Positions 8,474 through 16,628 of a stretch of DNA of 64,000 nucleotides are shown piece after piece. This DNA comes from Caballeronia sp. SEWSISQ10-4 2. Its GTDB lineage: Bacteria > Pseudomonadota > Gammaproteobacteria > Burkholderiales > Burkholderiaceae. Location of the stretch: assembly GCF_030464885.1 (NCBI RefSeq), contig NZ_JALPRJ010000037.1, forward strand, positions 26,587 to 90,586. Reading direction: 5' to 3'. Below the pieces are notes generated by a model. That model was not told the DNA's origin. It saw only the letters and a list, made by a program, of their open reading frames with translations, and searched no databases. Every line of letters begins with the position of its first letter. The first letter of the stretch is position 1. The translations under genes and the position numbers were made by a program.

Positions 8474-9889
8474 GTGAAGCCATTCGATGAGATGCTGACA
8501 TCCGGTGACGGCGTCCGCCCGCCGTATAACCTGCTCAAGCAATGGCTGGATACGCAGAATCCGGCGAATCTCGCGCAGAAGGCGCGCGACGCGGAAAGCG
8601 TTTTCCGCAAGACAGGCATTACGTTCGCCGTTTATGGCGAAAAAGAGGCGGCCGAGCGCCTGATCCCGTTCGACATCATTCCCCGGATCATTTCGGGTAA
8701 CGAATGGACCCGGCTGTCGCAAGGCATCGAGCAGCGCGTCATTGCGATCAATGCCTTTCTGCACGACATTTATCATCGTCAGGAGATCGTGCGTGCCGGG
8801 ATCATCCCGAAAGAGCTGATCACCCATAACGAGGCCTTCCTGCCGGAGATGATCGGCTTTCGTCCGCCGGGCAATGTCTACACGCATATCATTGGCGTGG
8901 ATATCGTGCGCACGGCCGAAAACCAGTTCTACGTGCTGGAAGACAACGCCCGTACGCCGTCCGGTGTCTCCTACATGCTGGAAAACCGCGAGACGATGAT
9001 GCAGCTTTTCCCCGAGCTGTTTCAACAGGTCAAGGTGCGTCCGGTCGAAACCTATCCGCAGTTACTGCGGCAATCGCTGGCTGCCGTGTGCCCGCCGGGC
9101 GGCAACGAAGCCAATCCGACCATCGCCGTGTTGACGCCGGGCATCCACAATTCCGCGTACTACGAACATTCTTTTCTCGCCGATCAGATGGGCGTTCATC
9201 TGGTCGAGGGCAGTGACCTCCACGTGATGGACGGCCGCGTGGTCATGCGCATGACAGAAGGCTTTCGCGCTATCGACGTGCTCTATCGCCGCCTGGATGA
9301 CGCTTTCCTCGATCCGATGACCTTCCGCCCCGATTCGGTGCTTGGCGTAGCCGGCATCATGGACGTCTACCGTGCCGGGAATATCACGATTGCCAATGCG
9401 CCCGGCACCGGGATCGCCGACGACAAGGCGATCTATTCCTACATGCCGGAGATTGTCGAGTTCTATACCGGCCGCAAGTCGATCCTGGAGAACGTGCCGA
9501 CCTGGCGCTGCGCCGAGCCGGACAGCCTGAAATACGTGCTGGACCATCTTGAGGAACTCGTGGTGAAGGAAGTCCACGGGTCGGGCGGCTACGGCATGCT
9601 GGTTGGTCCCGCTGCGTCGAAGAAGGAGCGCGAGGAGTTCGCCGTCAAGCTCAAGACGCGGCCGGGCAACTACATCGCGCAACCGACGCTGGCGCTCTCG
9701 ACCACGCCGATATTGACCGAACAGGGCCTCGCGCCGCGCCACGTCGATCTGCGTCCGTTTGTGCTCGTGTCCGACCGCATCCGGATCACCCCCGGCGGAC
9801 TGACGCGAGTTGCATTGAAGGAAGGCTCGCTCGTTGTCAATTCGAGCCAGGGCGGCGGTACCAAGGACACCTGGGTGCTCGCGGACTGA
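8474..9889 (+). CDS. Circularly permuted ATP-grasp type 2 protein (COG2308)
   Basis: A 471-residue protein starting at GTG 8474, with GGAG 7 bp upstream; the frame runs further back but into non-coding-looking sequence. It shows the markers of this family: FDEMLTSGDGVRPPYN, VLEDNARTPSGVSYMLENR, VVKEVHGSGGYGMLVGP and RPGNYIAQPTLALSTTP. These are ATP-grasp elements in permuted order; relatives are predicted to form amide or peptide bonds. It is the first gene of the conserved trio with an alpha-E protein and a transglutaminase-like protein. The substrate is not known. Confidence 0.93.
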   Translation: MKPFDEMLTSGDGVRPPYNLLKQWLDTQNPANLAQKARDAESVFRKTGITFAVYGEKEAAERLIPFDIIPRIISGNEWTRLSQGIEQRVIAINAFLHDIYHRQEIVRAGIIPKELITHNEAFLPEMIGFRPPGNVYTHIIGVDIVRTAENQFYVLEDNARTPSGVSYMLENRETMMQLFPELFQQVKVRPVETYPQLLRQSLAAVCPPGGNEANPTIAVLTPGIHNSAYYEHSFLADQMGVHLVEGSDLHVMDGRVVMRMTEGFRAIDVLYRRLDDAFLDPMTFRPDSVLGVAGIMDVYRAGNITIANAPGTGIADDKAIYSYMPEIVEFYTGRKSILENVPTWRCAEPDSLKYVLDHLEELVVKEVHGSGGYGMLVGPAASKKEREEFAVKLKTRPGNYIAQPTLALSTTPILTEQGLAPRHVDLRPFVLVSDRIRITPGGLTRVALKEGSLVVNSSQGGGTKDTWVLAD

Positions 9890-10000
9890 GCTTGGGCTTT
9901 TCATGCCGTTCATGGCGCGGACGTGAACGAACCTGGCAGCGGCCCCGGTCCGGAGCGAGCCACGAACGCGGCACTAAACAAAACGGGAGTTGGACAGGAC

Positions 10001-10942
10001 ATGCTTCTCGGACGTACTGCAAGCGGTCTCTACTGGATGCACCGCTACATCGAGCGCGCAGAAAACATGGCGCGGATTGTCGATGCCGGGTTGCGCATGG
10101 CGCTGACCCGAACCTCCGACGCACCAGCGGAATGGTCATCCGTCGTGGTGACATCGGGTACCGAAGACGGCTTTCGCAAGAAGCATGACGTCTATTCCGC
10201 GAGCACGGTGCCGGACTATCTGCTGCGCGATGGCGACAATCCGTCGAGCGTCCTGTCGTGCATCGAAGCAGCGCGTTCGAACGCCCGCATGGTGCGCACG
10301 GCGCTTACCCGCGAGGCCTGGGAGAGTGTCAACGAAGCGTGGATGGTGATAAAGCGGGCACTGGCGAGCCCGGTTCCAGCCAGCGAGTTGCCTGTCGTTC
10401 TCGATCAGATCAAGCGCGAAACCGCGCTCATTCGCGGCACGTTCCACGGCACGATGCTCAGGAACGAGATTTTCGACTTCGCCCGCATTGGGACTTTCAT
10501 CGAACGCGCCGACAACACGGCGCGCATTCTCGATGTCAAGTATCACTTGCTGCTGCCGTCGGTGTCCTACGTCGGCACGTCACTCGACAATTACCAGTGG
10601 GAGTCGATCCTGCGTTCCGTGGCCGCGCATCGCTCGTACCGGTGGGTGTACGACGTTCAATACAAGCCTGTGAATATCGCAGATTATCTGATGCTCAATG
10701 GACGGATGCCGCGCTCGCTGCATTTCTGCTATCTCAACATTGTCGAGAACCTGGGTTATCTCGCTGAAGACTACGGCGTCCGTCACGCGTGCCACGACAC
10801 CGCCGACAACACGCTCGCCACGCTTAAAGGCAACACGATCAAGCAAATCTTCGCGGACGGCCTGCACGAATTCCTCACCCGGTTCATCGGCCAGAACAAC
10901 CGTCTCGGCTTCGATATTGCCGAAACCTACAACTTCGATTGA
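10001..10942 (+). CDS. Alpha-E domain-containing protein (COG2307)
   Basis: A 313-residue, almost entirely helical protein with the family start MLLGRTASGLYWMHRYIERA and repeated helical motifs (FARIGTFIERADNTARILDVKYH; NIVENLGYLAEDYGVRH). The start at 10001 is chosen from the family; a GTG at 9923 in the same frame would add 26 residues. It follows the ATP-grasp gene and overlaps closely with the next gene, so the three are probably translated from one mRNA. The alpha-E fold has no assigned activity, but its strict linkage with the ATP-grasp ligase suggests a partner or scaffold. Confidence 0.93.
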   Translation: MLLGRTASGLYWMHRYIERAENMARIVDAGLRMALTRTSDAPAEWSSVVVTSGTEDGFRKKHDVYSASTVPDYLLRDGDNPSSVLSCIEAARSNARMVRTALTREAWESVNEAWMVIKRALASPVPASELPVVLDQIKRETALIRGTFHGTMLRNEIFDFARIGTFIERADNTARILDVKYHLLLPSVSYVGTSLDNYQWESILRSVAAHRSYRWVYDVQYKPVNIADYLMLNGRMPRSLHFCYLNIVENLGYLAEDYGVRHACHDTADNTLATLKGNTIKQIFADGLHEFLTRFIGQNNRLGFDIAETYNFD

Positions 10943-10950
10943 GTCCGGCC

Positions 10951-11781
10951 ATGCGTCTCGCGATCCGTCACATCTCCCGGTATCACTACGACCAGCCCGT
11001 GCCTTACGCGTTGCAGCGGCTGCGGCTTCGTCCCCAGACGTGCCCGGGGCAGAGAGTCATCGACTGGCAGGTTACGGTCGACGGTATAGCGCCTACCGTT
11101 TCCTATTCGGACGGGCTGGGCAATCGTGTCGATCTCGTCCGTCATGAGCGCAATACGCAGAAGATCGTCATCGTGGCGGAAGGGACGGTCGAAACCGAGG
11201 ACACGGCCGGGATATTCGGTACGGTCAATGGCGTTGCGCCGCCCTGGATCTTCGAGCGGGTTACCGCGTTGACCCATGCCGGAGAATCTATTAGCGCGCT
11301 CGCGGCTCCGCTTCGTTCAGAAGGTAAGCCGCTGGACTCGTTGCACGAGCTAATGAGTGCGATTAACGGCCGGATCGCTTACAAACCCGGCACGACCGTG
11401 GTCGGCACGGACGCAGAGACGGCCTTGCGGAACGGACAGGGGGTGTGTCAGGACCATGCACATGTCTTTATCGCGGCGGCGCGTCTGATGCACATCCCCG
11501 CGCGCTATGTGTCGGGCTATCTGCTGATGGACGGCACACCGGCGCAGACCGCGAGCCATGCCTGGGCCGAGGCATACCTCGACGGGCTGGGTTGGGTAGG
11601 GTTCGACGCCGCCAACAATACGTGCCCGGATGAGCACTATGTGCGGATCGCGACCGGCCTGGACTATCGCGACGCCATGCCCGTTTCCGGCGTGCGCACG
11701 GGGCAGGGTGTGGAGACGCTGATTGTCGAGATCGATGTCGCGCGTTCGCAGGGTTCGCAAAGTTCGCAGGTTCAGGGCTGA
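10951..11781 (+). CDS. Transglutaminase-like cysteine protease family protein (COG1305)
   Basis: A 276-residue protein. The N-terminal third (RHISRYHYDQPVPYALQRLRLRP) is the beta-rich Bact_transglu_N domain. The catalytic part has the Cys in GVCQDHAHVF, the His in ASHAWAEAYL and the Asp in GFDAANN, so the papain-like triad is intact. It begins 8 bp after the alpha-E stop codon and completes the ATP-grasp/alpha-E/transglutaminase trio. No signal peptide is seen, so the protein is cytoplasmic. It may cleave or transfer the amide made by the ATP-grasp partner, which is inference from gene linkage. Confidence 0.93.
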   Translation: MRLAIRHISRYHYDQPVPYALQRLRLRPQTCPGQRVIDWQVTVDGIAPTVSYSDGLGNRVDLVRHERNTQKIVIVAEGTVETEDTAGIFGTVNGVAPPWIFERVTALTHAGESISALAAPLRSEGKPLDSLHELMSAINGRIAYKPGTTVVGTDAETALRNGQGVCQDHAHVFIAAARLMHIPARYVSGYLLMDGTPAQTASHAWAEAYLDGLGWVGFDAANNTCPDEHYVRIATGLDYRDAMPVSGVRTGQGVETLIVEIDVARSQGSQSSQVQG

Positions 11782-11854
11782 CGTTCTGGCATGCCGCCAC
11801 GAACGCCTGGATCAATACGTTGTGTTTCCTTAACCATGAGCATGGGGTAACGGC

Positions 11855-12130
11855 ATGTCAATTTCCAACAGTGCAGCAAGCGATGTGAACAATACGCCGG
11901 CAACGCCAACCCCGGATTTCGTCGCCGGATCAATGCCGGAATCCGGCAAGGTCCGAGCCCGTCTCAAGCAGGCCCGGAAGAAGGCGGCCGATGTGCAAGT
12001 CGTGGTGATTGAACAGGGGCGGAAATCAGCGAGTCTTGCGAACGACTATGTGCATGAGCGTCCATGGTCGACAGCCGGCGTAGCCTTGGGTGTGGGAGTG
12101 CTGATTGGGTGGCTGGCCGGGCGGAAATAG
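11855..12130 (+). CDS. DUF883 (ElaB/YqjD-like) membrane-anchored protein
   Basis: A 91-residue protein with a flexible Ser/Thr/Pro start, an amphipathic charged helix (KVRARLKQARKKAADVQ) and one C-terminal membrane helix, WSTAGVALGVGVLIGWLAGRK. This tail-anchored layout defines the ElaB/YqjD family; YqjD of E. coli associates with stationary-phase ribosomes at the inner membrane. It is shorter than the usual 100-110 residues. It sits 73 bp after the transglutaminase gene, with its own GGGGTAACG ribosome site, and is convergent with the quinone oxidoreductase gene. Confidence 0.85.
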   Translation: MSISNSAASDVNNTPATPTPDFVAGSMPESGKVRARLKQARKKAADVQVVVIEQGRKSASLANDYVHERPWSTAGVALGVGVLIGWLAGRK

Positions 12131-12255
12131 CACTGTCCTGTTCGTGAGGGAGACGGGTGGGCATGGCTTTGCCCGTGACTTGTCCATCTCCCGCTTTCCA
12201 AGCAGTTGTCCATCTCTCACCTGCGTCAATGCAGGAATGCCCGACGGCGTAATTT

Positions 12256-13032
12256 CTATGCAATGTGCGCGGCGAAGCCGCTCTGATCGGACGCAATTTC
12301 AGGCCGCAACGTGAGTTCCGGGATCTCGTACGCACCAGCATTCTGTGGGCGAAATGATATCGGCGCGGTCTTCCAAAGATCATCAAGACGTTGTCCGAGC
12401 GAGTCACAAATCTTTGAATACCTTGCTTCGTCAATCCGGCCTGTCCGATAGATCATGAACGGTGGCAGGACGTCGAAGCCGGGGTAATACAGAATCCCGT
12501 GCTGGATGGGGAACAACAGGTCATCTATTGGGCCATTGATACCCCGCGGGCTGTAATGAGGCTCCCATCCGCCCGCAGTGACAACCAGCATCGCTCGCTT
12601 TCCTGCCATCGTGCCTTCCCCATAGCGGTCCCCCCAGCGGGCGTCGGAGTGTTCCCCTACGCCATAGGCGAAGCCGTACGCATAGACGCGCTCCACCCAG
12701 CCTTTCAGGATCGCCGGCATCGAGAACCACCACAGGGGGAACTGCAGGATCACAGCATCCGCCCACACCAGCTTGTCCTGTTCGAGCGCGATGTCTTTGG
12801 TTTGCAGACCATTCTCGAACGCATGCTTGGAATCAAGGGATGGATCAAAGGGCATTTCGGACTGCCTGTCCGTGCTGTCGTGCGCGTCGAGCGATGCTTT
12901 CCACTTCATTGCATACAAGTCAGACACCTGGACGACGTGTCCCGCATCTTCAAGACGTTTGATCGAAAAGTCCTTGAGCGAGCCGTTCAGTGACCGGGGT
13001 TCGGGGTGGGCGTAGACGAGAAGAACATTCAT
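12256..13032 (-). CDS. NAD(P)H-dependent flavin oxidoreductase (flavodoxin-2 fold quinone reductase)
   Basis: A 258-residue protein. MNVLLVYAHPEPRSLNGSL is the FMN/FAD phosphate loop of the NQO1/KefF/MdaB group; ILQFPLWWFSMPAILKGWVERVY is the isoalloxazine-binding stretch; LVVTAGGWEPHYSPRG follows at the second cofactor loop. It should reduce quinones or similar electrophiles by two electrons. It is divergent from a LysR gene, and the 85-bp spacer has an inverted repeat, the standard arrangement for a LysR-controlled detoxification gene. Confidence 0.9.
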   Translation of the reverse strand: MNVLLVYAHPEPRSLNGSLKDFSIKRLEDAGHVVQVSDLYAMKWKASLDAHDSTDRQSEMPFDPSLDSKHAFENGLQTKDIALEQDKLVWADAVILQFPLWWFSMPAILKGWVERVYAYGFAYGVGEHSDARWGDRYGEGTMAGKRAMLVVTAGGWEPHYSPRGINGPIDDLLFPIQHGILYYPGFDVLPPFMIYRTGRIDEARYSKICDSLGQRLDDLWKTAPISFRPQNAGAYEIPELTLRPEIASDQSGFAAHIA

Positions 13033-13080
13033 GGCTGGGCCTCCGTTGCTGGAAGAGGGCAGAATAGGGCTTGGTCAGGT

Positions 13081-13104
13081 ATATTGGAAATGAATATCCA
13101 ATAT
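13081..13104. promoter_or_regulatory. LysR-type operator between divergent oxidoreductase and LysR genes
   Basis: Arms ATATTGGA (13081-13088) and TCCAATAT (13097-13104) form an 8-bp inverted repeat with an 8-bp spacer. It lies 13 bp before the LysR start and about 49 bp before the oxidoreductase start. This fits the interrupted-dyad sites of LysR proteins and probably serves both autoregulation and control of the oxidoreductase. Confidence 0.6.
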
Positions 13105-13117
13105 CACAGGTATTGCC

Positions 13118-14011
13118 ATGAATAATTTAAGAAGGCTGGACCTTAACCTGCTGGTAACACTCGATGTCCTCCTTTCAGAACACAATGTGACCCGCGCGGC
13201 AGAACGCCTGAACTTCTCGCAACCATCGGTAAGCGTTCATCTCGCCAAGCTGCGGGATGTCTTTGGAGACCCGCTGTTGCTGCCGGGGCCACGAGGAATG
13301 CGACCCACCGCGAGAGCCGAAGAGTTGCGCGAGCCTTTGCGTCAGGCACTTGATGCACTTGAGCGCGCGGTGTCGCCCGCCCGCTCTTTTGATCCAGCCG
13401 AGGCGAGTCATACGTGGCGCGTTGCCGCTGCCGACTACGGGGAATCGACGGTCCTGCTGCCAGCGTTGGCCGGCTTGCGCTCGGCGGCGCCGGGTACCCG
13501 GCTGGCAGTCCTGCAACTCGTTCCGCCACGCATCGCCAAGCAGGCGGAACAGGGGGAGATCGATCTTGCCCTCCATACGAGCGAGGACGCTCCTTCCGGA
13601 TTGCATCGGCGGCCGCTCTTTACCGAGCGGTATGTTCTGGCAGGTCGCGCCGGTCATCCGCGCTTGAAGCGCCGGCCAACGCTTGCTCAATTCTGCCAAC
13701 TCGATCACGTGGTCGTGTCGCAGGATGGCGGGGGATTCCGGGCGATCACGGACGAGGTGCTCTCGGAGGCAGGTCTCGCGCGCCGGGTGGTGCTTTCCAT
13801 TCCGCACTTCCTGTTCATGATGTCGGTCCTGGCGAGCACCGACCTCGTGGCGATGCTGCCTTCGCGCCTGGTTCGCGACACCAGCGAGCTGCGGGTAGCG
13901 GAGCCACCTGTCGATATACCCGGCTATGAGATGGCCATGCTCTGGCATGAGCGCTCCCATCGCGATCCTGCGCATCAATGGCTGCGTGAGCACATCGCAA
14001 ATTCGGTGTGA
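13118..14011 (+). CDS. LysR family regulator of the divergent quinone reductase
   Basis: A 297-residue LysR protein in the NodD/NahR-like branch: LRRLDLNLLVTLDVLLSEHNVTRAAERLNFSQPSVSVHLAKLR is the winged helix, followed by the coiled linker and a two-lobe effector domain containing GEIDLALHTSEDAP and YVLAGRAGHP. The branch-specific start with RLDLNLL is present. Position and the inverted repeat upstream suggest it senses a quinone or aromatic electrophile and switches on the oxidoreductase; the effector is unknown. Confidence 0.92.
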   Translation: MNNLRRLDLNLLVTLDVLLSEHNVTRAAERLNFSQPSVSVHLAKLRDVFGDPLLLPGPRGMRPTARAEELREPLRQALDALERAVSPARSFDPAEASHTWRVAAADYGESTVLLPALAGLRSAAPGTRLAVLQLVPPRIAKQAEQGEIDLALHTSEDAPSGLHRRPLFTERYVLAGRAGHPRLKRRPTLAQFCQLDHVVVSQDGGGFRAITDEVLSEAGLARRVVLSIPHFLFMMSVLASTDLVAMLPSRLVRDTSELRVAEPPVDIPGYEMAMLWHERSHRDPAHQWLREHIANSV

Positions 14012-14076
14012 TTCGCGGGAAGCGTTCCACGTCTCAGGAGCACAGGTTCATCGAATGCACCGACGCAGTGAAAGTA

Positions 14077-14835
14077 TCAATGGCCTTGCCTCGCCGCTCT
14101 TTGCCGGAAGATCAAGATACTCGCCACGATAAACGAGAACAACGCTCCCGATGCGGAGTAGCGGTCTAGCGCGAGGCCGCCTGCATTGAGGGGCTTGTCG
14201 AGGAAGTCTCCTACAACCGCACCAAGCGGACGGGTGAGGACGAACGCGGCCCAGAACAACAGGGTGCGAGACACCCTGGTTTTGTAGTACGCCAGTGCCA
14301 CGAGCGCCAGCAGGCCTGTGAATACCAACGCGCCTCCCTGATATCCGAGACCCGCTGAATCCGCTGTCCAGTCTCCAAGGGCTGTACCAAGTGTTTGCGA
14401 AAACATGATGGTTACCCAATAGAACATCTCCGCTTTCGGCGAGCTGACGTTACCGACGGATATGGAGCCCAGCGTCCGGTGCCATACCGCCAGAGAAGCC
14501 AGCAGCAGGATGACTAAAAGCGTTGTACCACCCGCGTAGCCGATCCCCAGCGAGCGATCCGCAAAGTCCGCCAGCGTCGTCCCTACTGTGGTGGTCGCTA
14601 TGATGGTGAGCCAATAAAGAAATGGCCTGAAGCGATCCGCTTTTATCTGAAAAAATACTGAGACTAAAAATATCGCAGCGAAAATTGCAGTGCCGATGAG
14701 ATAGCCCAGGTGCATGGACATCGAGACTGCATCGCCAGCAGTTTCACCTAAGGTCGTGGCAGCAATCTTTACGATCCAAAAGGCCAAAGTCACCTCTGGG
14801 ACCTTGCTCAATGCATTTTTCTCAAAATCGTGCAT
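14077..14835 (-). CDS. COG4705-type multi-pass membrane protein with four internal repeats
   Basis: A 252-residue inner-membrane protein with about eight predicted helices. A motif recurs four times at near-regular spacing: TLGETAGD, TVGTTLAD, TLGTALGD and PLGAVVGD, each followed by S/D-x-x-x-G-x-G-Y/A-x-G-G-like residues. This shows two-helix units duplicated in tandem. The sequence matches the family of conserved membrane proteins annotated COG4705, whose function is unknown. The repeated small-residue/Asp motif recalls substrate or ion sites in repeat-built transporters. It is convergent with the LysR gene and has no obvious operon partner. Confidence 0.8.
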   Translation of the reverse strand: MHDFEKNALSKVPEVTLAFWIVKIAATTLGETAGDAVSMSMHLGYLIGTAIFAAIFLVSVFFQIKADRFRPFLYWLTIIATTTVGTTLADFADRSLGIGYAGGTTLLVILLLASLAVWHRTLGSISVGNVSSPKAEMFYWVTIMFSQTLGTALGDWTADSAGLGYQGGALVFTGLLALVALAYYKTRVSRTLLFWAAFVLTRPLGAVVGDFLDKPLNAGGLALDRYSASGALFSFIVASILIFRQRAARQGH

Positions 14836-15594
14836 CTTTCTATCCCTAAGTTTGGTGTGTGTCGACCAACGTGCAGCGGCGGTTTTGGATCTGCTTTGAG
14901 CAGTAACAGCCGACGAGCGTTGGGACCGTCTGCGTATCTGCGCCTTTTTATTCGAGCACGCAGATCCGTGCGGGTGATTGGGTTATTCGTGACGCAATTG
15001 GTACTGCAACAACGCGGGATGCGAGCTGCGGTGACTGATTCACAAAGGATGGTTCGAGAATACACGGCTACCCTTAACGCATCCTTATCTCGTTGTCGCA
15101 GCTGCCGGTGGGAGCATCTTCTGCCTGGACCTTTCCATTTTTTTGATAGTCGATGCAGGTTGCAAAAGCCGGGTCAGTCGACCCGCTTCACCTATCACGG
15201 AGCTACACAGGATTGTGGTCGCACCGCTGCGATTCGCTTCCAAAACACCGGGGAAATATTCTGTAAGGCCTTGAGAAGGTCGCCTCCTTTTCGAGGGGTT
15301 CGCTCGCTCGAAAACTAGGATCATCACCTTAACGAATTCCGCTGGCAGGCACTCGCCCATGGGAGGTTTTCCAACCTGTCTCACGAAGACATTGGGGAGC
15401 CGCTCTTGCGACCAGCATCGGAAACTTGAGCGATGAAACGTGAACCTTTGCGAGTCGTCAAACGCGCTTCCGAAAGTCTTCGTGCAACCGTCCCTTTCAC
15501 GGTTGGAGCCTCAAGAAGCCCGGCCGGGAAGACCGTGGCGAAATAGCAGCATGTTCACAAACGCAACTTTAACGATGGATCGACGGGGGTAGGT
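14836..15594. other. Intergenic stretch of about 760 bp, no gene recognised
   Basis: Both strands have frames of up to 160 codons, but their residue composition (Arg/Ser/Cys-rich) is that of non-coding GC-rich sequence. A minus-strand frame with an internal ATG near 15360 and a short plus-strand frame near 15433 have no family resemblance. It may be relic DNA. Confidence 0.35.
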
Positions 15595-16083
15595 ATGGCA
15601 AGGTCAGGCAAATTGAAAACGAAATTGTTCAACGTGAGGCGTGCGGCCGGGACCGTCACGCTGACGTTACTGGTATTGGGCGGCGGCTTGGTATCCGGAT
15701 CCGCGCACGCAGCGAGTTTCCATTGCGGCAAGAAAGTCTCGAGCTCCGAGAAGCTTGTTTGCACGGACCCGGAATTGTCATCTCTCGACGACAAGCTGGC
15801 GATATCCTTCAAACGCGCGAAAGACGTGGCTCCGGACGCAGAGGCCTTTGAGGACGACCACGTCAAGCAGTGGCAATGGCGTCAGCGCAACTGCAAAGAC
15901 AAGACCTGCGTGGTCAACTGGTACAACCGTCGCATCAGTGAACTCGATGCGGACTTCAATCAAGGAACGCAACACCAGATTGTTGTCCTCAAGGCCAATC
16001 TGGCAGAGCAAAAGATCACGGATACGGCTCAAGCAGCCGTGTTGAGAATGAAGGGCGATGGCGTTCCCGGATCTTTGCAATAA
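15595..16083 (+). CDS. LprI-like secreted protein (DUF1311-type domain)
   Basis: A 162-residue protein with a basic start, a hydrophobic stretch (VTLTLLVLGGGLVSG) and an AHA-AS cut, so it is exported. The mature part begins SFHCGKKVSSSEKLVCTDPELSSLDDKL and later has WQWRQRNCKDKTCVVNWYNRRI. The spaced Cys pattern C...C...C...C and the ELSxLDxxL motif are those of the LprI/DUF1311 family, which includes lysozyme inhibitors. It is monocistronic and followed by a T-run hairpin. Confidence 0.8.
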   Translation: MARSGKLKTKLFNVRRAAGTVTLTLLVLGGGLVSGSAHAASFHCGKKVSSSEKLVCTDPELSSLDDKLAISFKRAKDVAPDAEAFEDDHVKQWQWRQRNCKDKTCVVNWYNRRISELDADFNQGTQHQIVVLKANLAEQKITDTAQAAVLRMKGDGVPGSLQ

Positions 16084-16084
16084 C

Positions 16085-16117
16085 CCGCACACGCTGCTTG
16101 CTTAGCGGTTTTTTTTT
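16085..16117 (+). terminator. Probable intrinsic terminator of the LprI-like gene
   Basis: CCGC (16085-16088) can pair with GCGG (16105-16108), or CGCT with AGCG inside it, and a run of nine T follows at 16109-16117. The stem is short, but the uninterrupted T-run directly after the stop codon supports termination. Confidence 0.5.
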
Positions 16118-16122
16118 GTCTG

Positions 16123-16154
16123 TCGGCTGGCTTGAGCACCCTTGAGCCAGCCGA
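16123..16154. repeat. Hairpin with 10-bp arms
   Basis: TCGGCTGGCT (16123-16132) and AGCCAGCCGA (16145-16154) are exact inverted copies around a 12-bp loop. On the minus strand the hairpin is followed by an A-run complement, i.e. a run of T at 16117-16109, so it may terminate minus-strand transcription of the AraC remnant. Confidence 0.45.
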
Positions 16155-16226
16155 CGGAGCTTGCCGGTTTTCTTCCAGATCCGCTTTCCGTGAGTTCACG
16201 AAAGGCGGGATATTTACCTGTCGCGC

Positions 16227-16440
16227 TCAGGCTGCGTCCTCGTCCTCAATGCTGGAAAAATACCGCGTCGGCGCTGCGCCAAGCGCGCTGCGAAACATCG
16301 CAGTGAATGAACCTGGATGGTCGTAGCCGACCCGGGCAGCCACCGCCGACACCGACTCGCTATCAGCGAGCCTCGATACGGCATCCAGCACGCGTGCCTG
16401 CTTGCGCCACGCCGCAAACGGCAAGCCCGTCTCCCTGACC
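16227..16440 (-). pseudogene. 3' remnant of an AraC family regulator
   Basis: The reverse strand encodes ETGLPFAAWRKQARVLDAVSRL and GYDHPGSFTAMFRSALGAAPTRYF, the second helix-turn-helix and final helix of an AraC DNA-binding domain. The frame upstream of about 16440 stops resembling AraC, so the ligand domain and first helix-turn-helix are missing. A 65-codon frame from the ATG at 16424 remains open but could at most make an isolated half DNA-binding domain. Confidence 0.7.
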
Positions 16441-16441
16441 G

Positions 16442-16603
16442 GCCGCCATCTTCGTGGCCCAGGCGATGAACATCCACCTCACGTTCTACGAGCAGTTGAA
16501 GATCCTCGCCAAATGGCGCGCGGCGTCCGGAGACCAGACGCGGGCGGCGGGATCGTCCGCGACTGTAAAGTTAGCTGACGTATCTGCCGATAACCAATCT
16601 TGA
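16442..16603 (+). pseudogene. Possible remnant of a dicarboxylate/cation symporter (DctA/GltP type)
   Basis: Directly against the AraC remnant, the plus strand reads AAIFVAQAMNIHLTFYEQLKIL, which is close to the helix segment with AxIFxAQ in DctA/GltP-type symporters, then AKWRAASGDQTRAAG, like the C-terminal tail of the same family, before TGA at 16601. The conserved segment that should lie between is gone. Assignment rests on about 40 residues, so it is tentative. Confidence 0.4.
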
Positions 16604-16628
16604 CTCACTGAAAAAAGATGTGAACTTC

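Noticed and set aside
15085..15384. 99-codon minus-strand frame, possible small protein
   Set aside because: No family resemblance and no convincing ribosome site; composition is not clearly protein-like.
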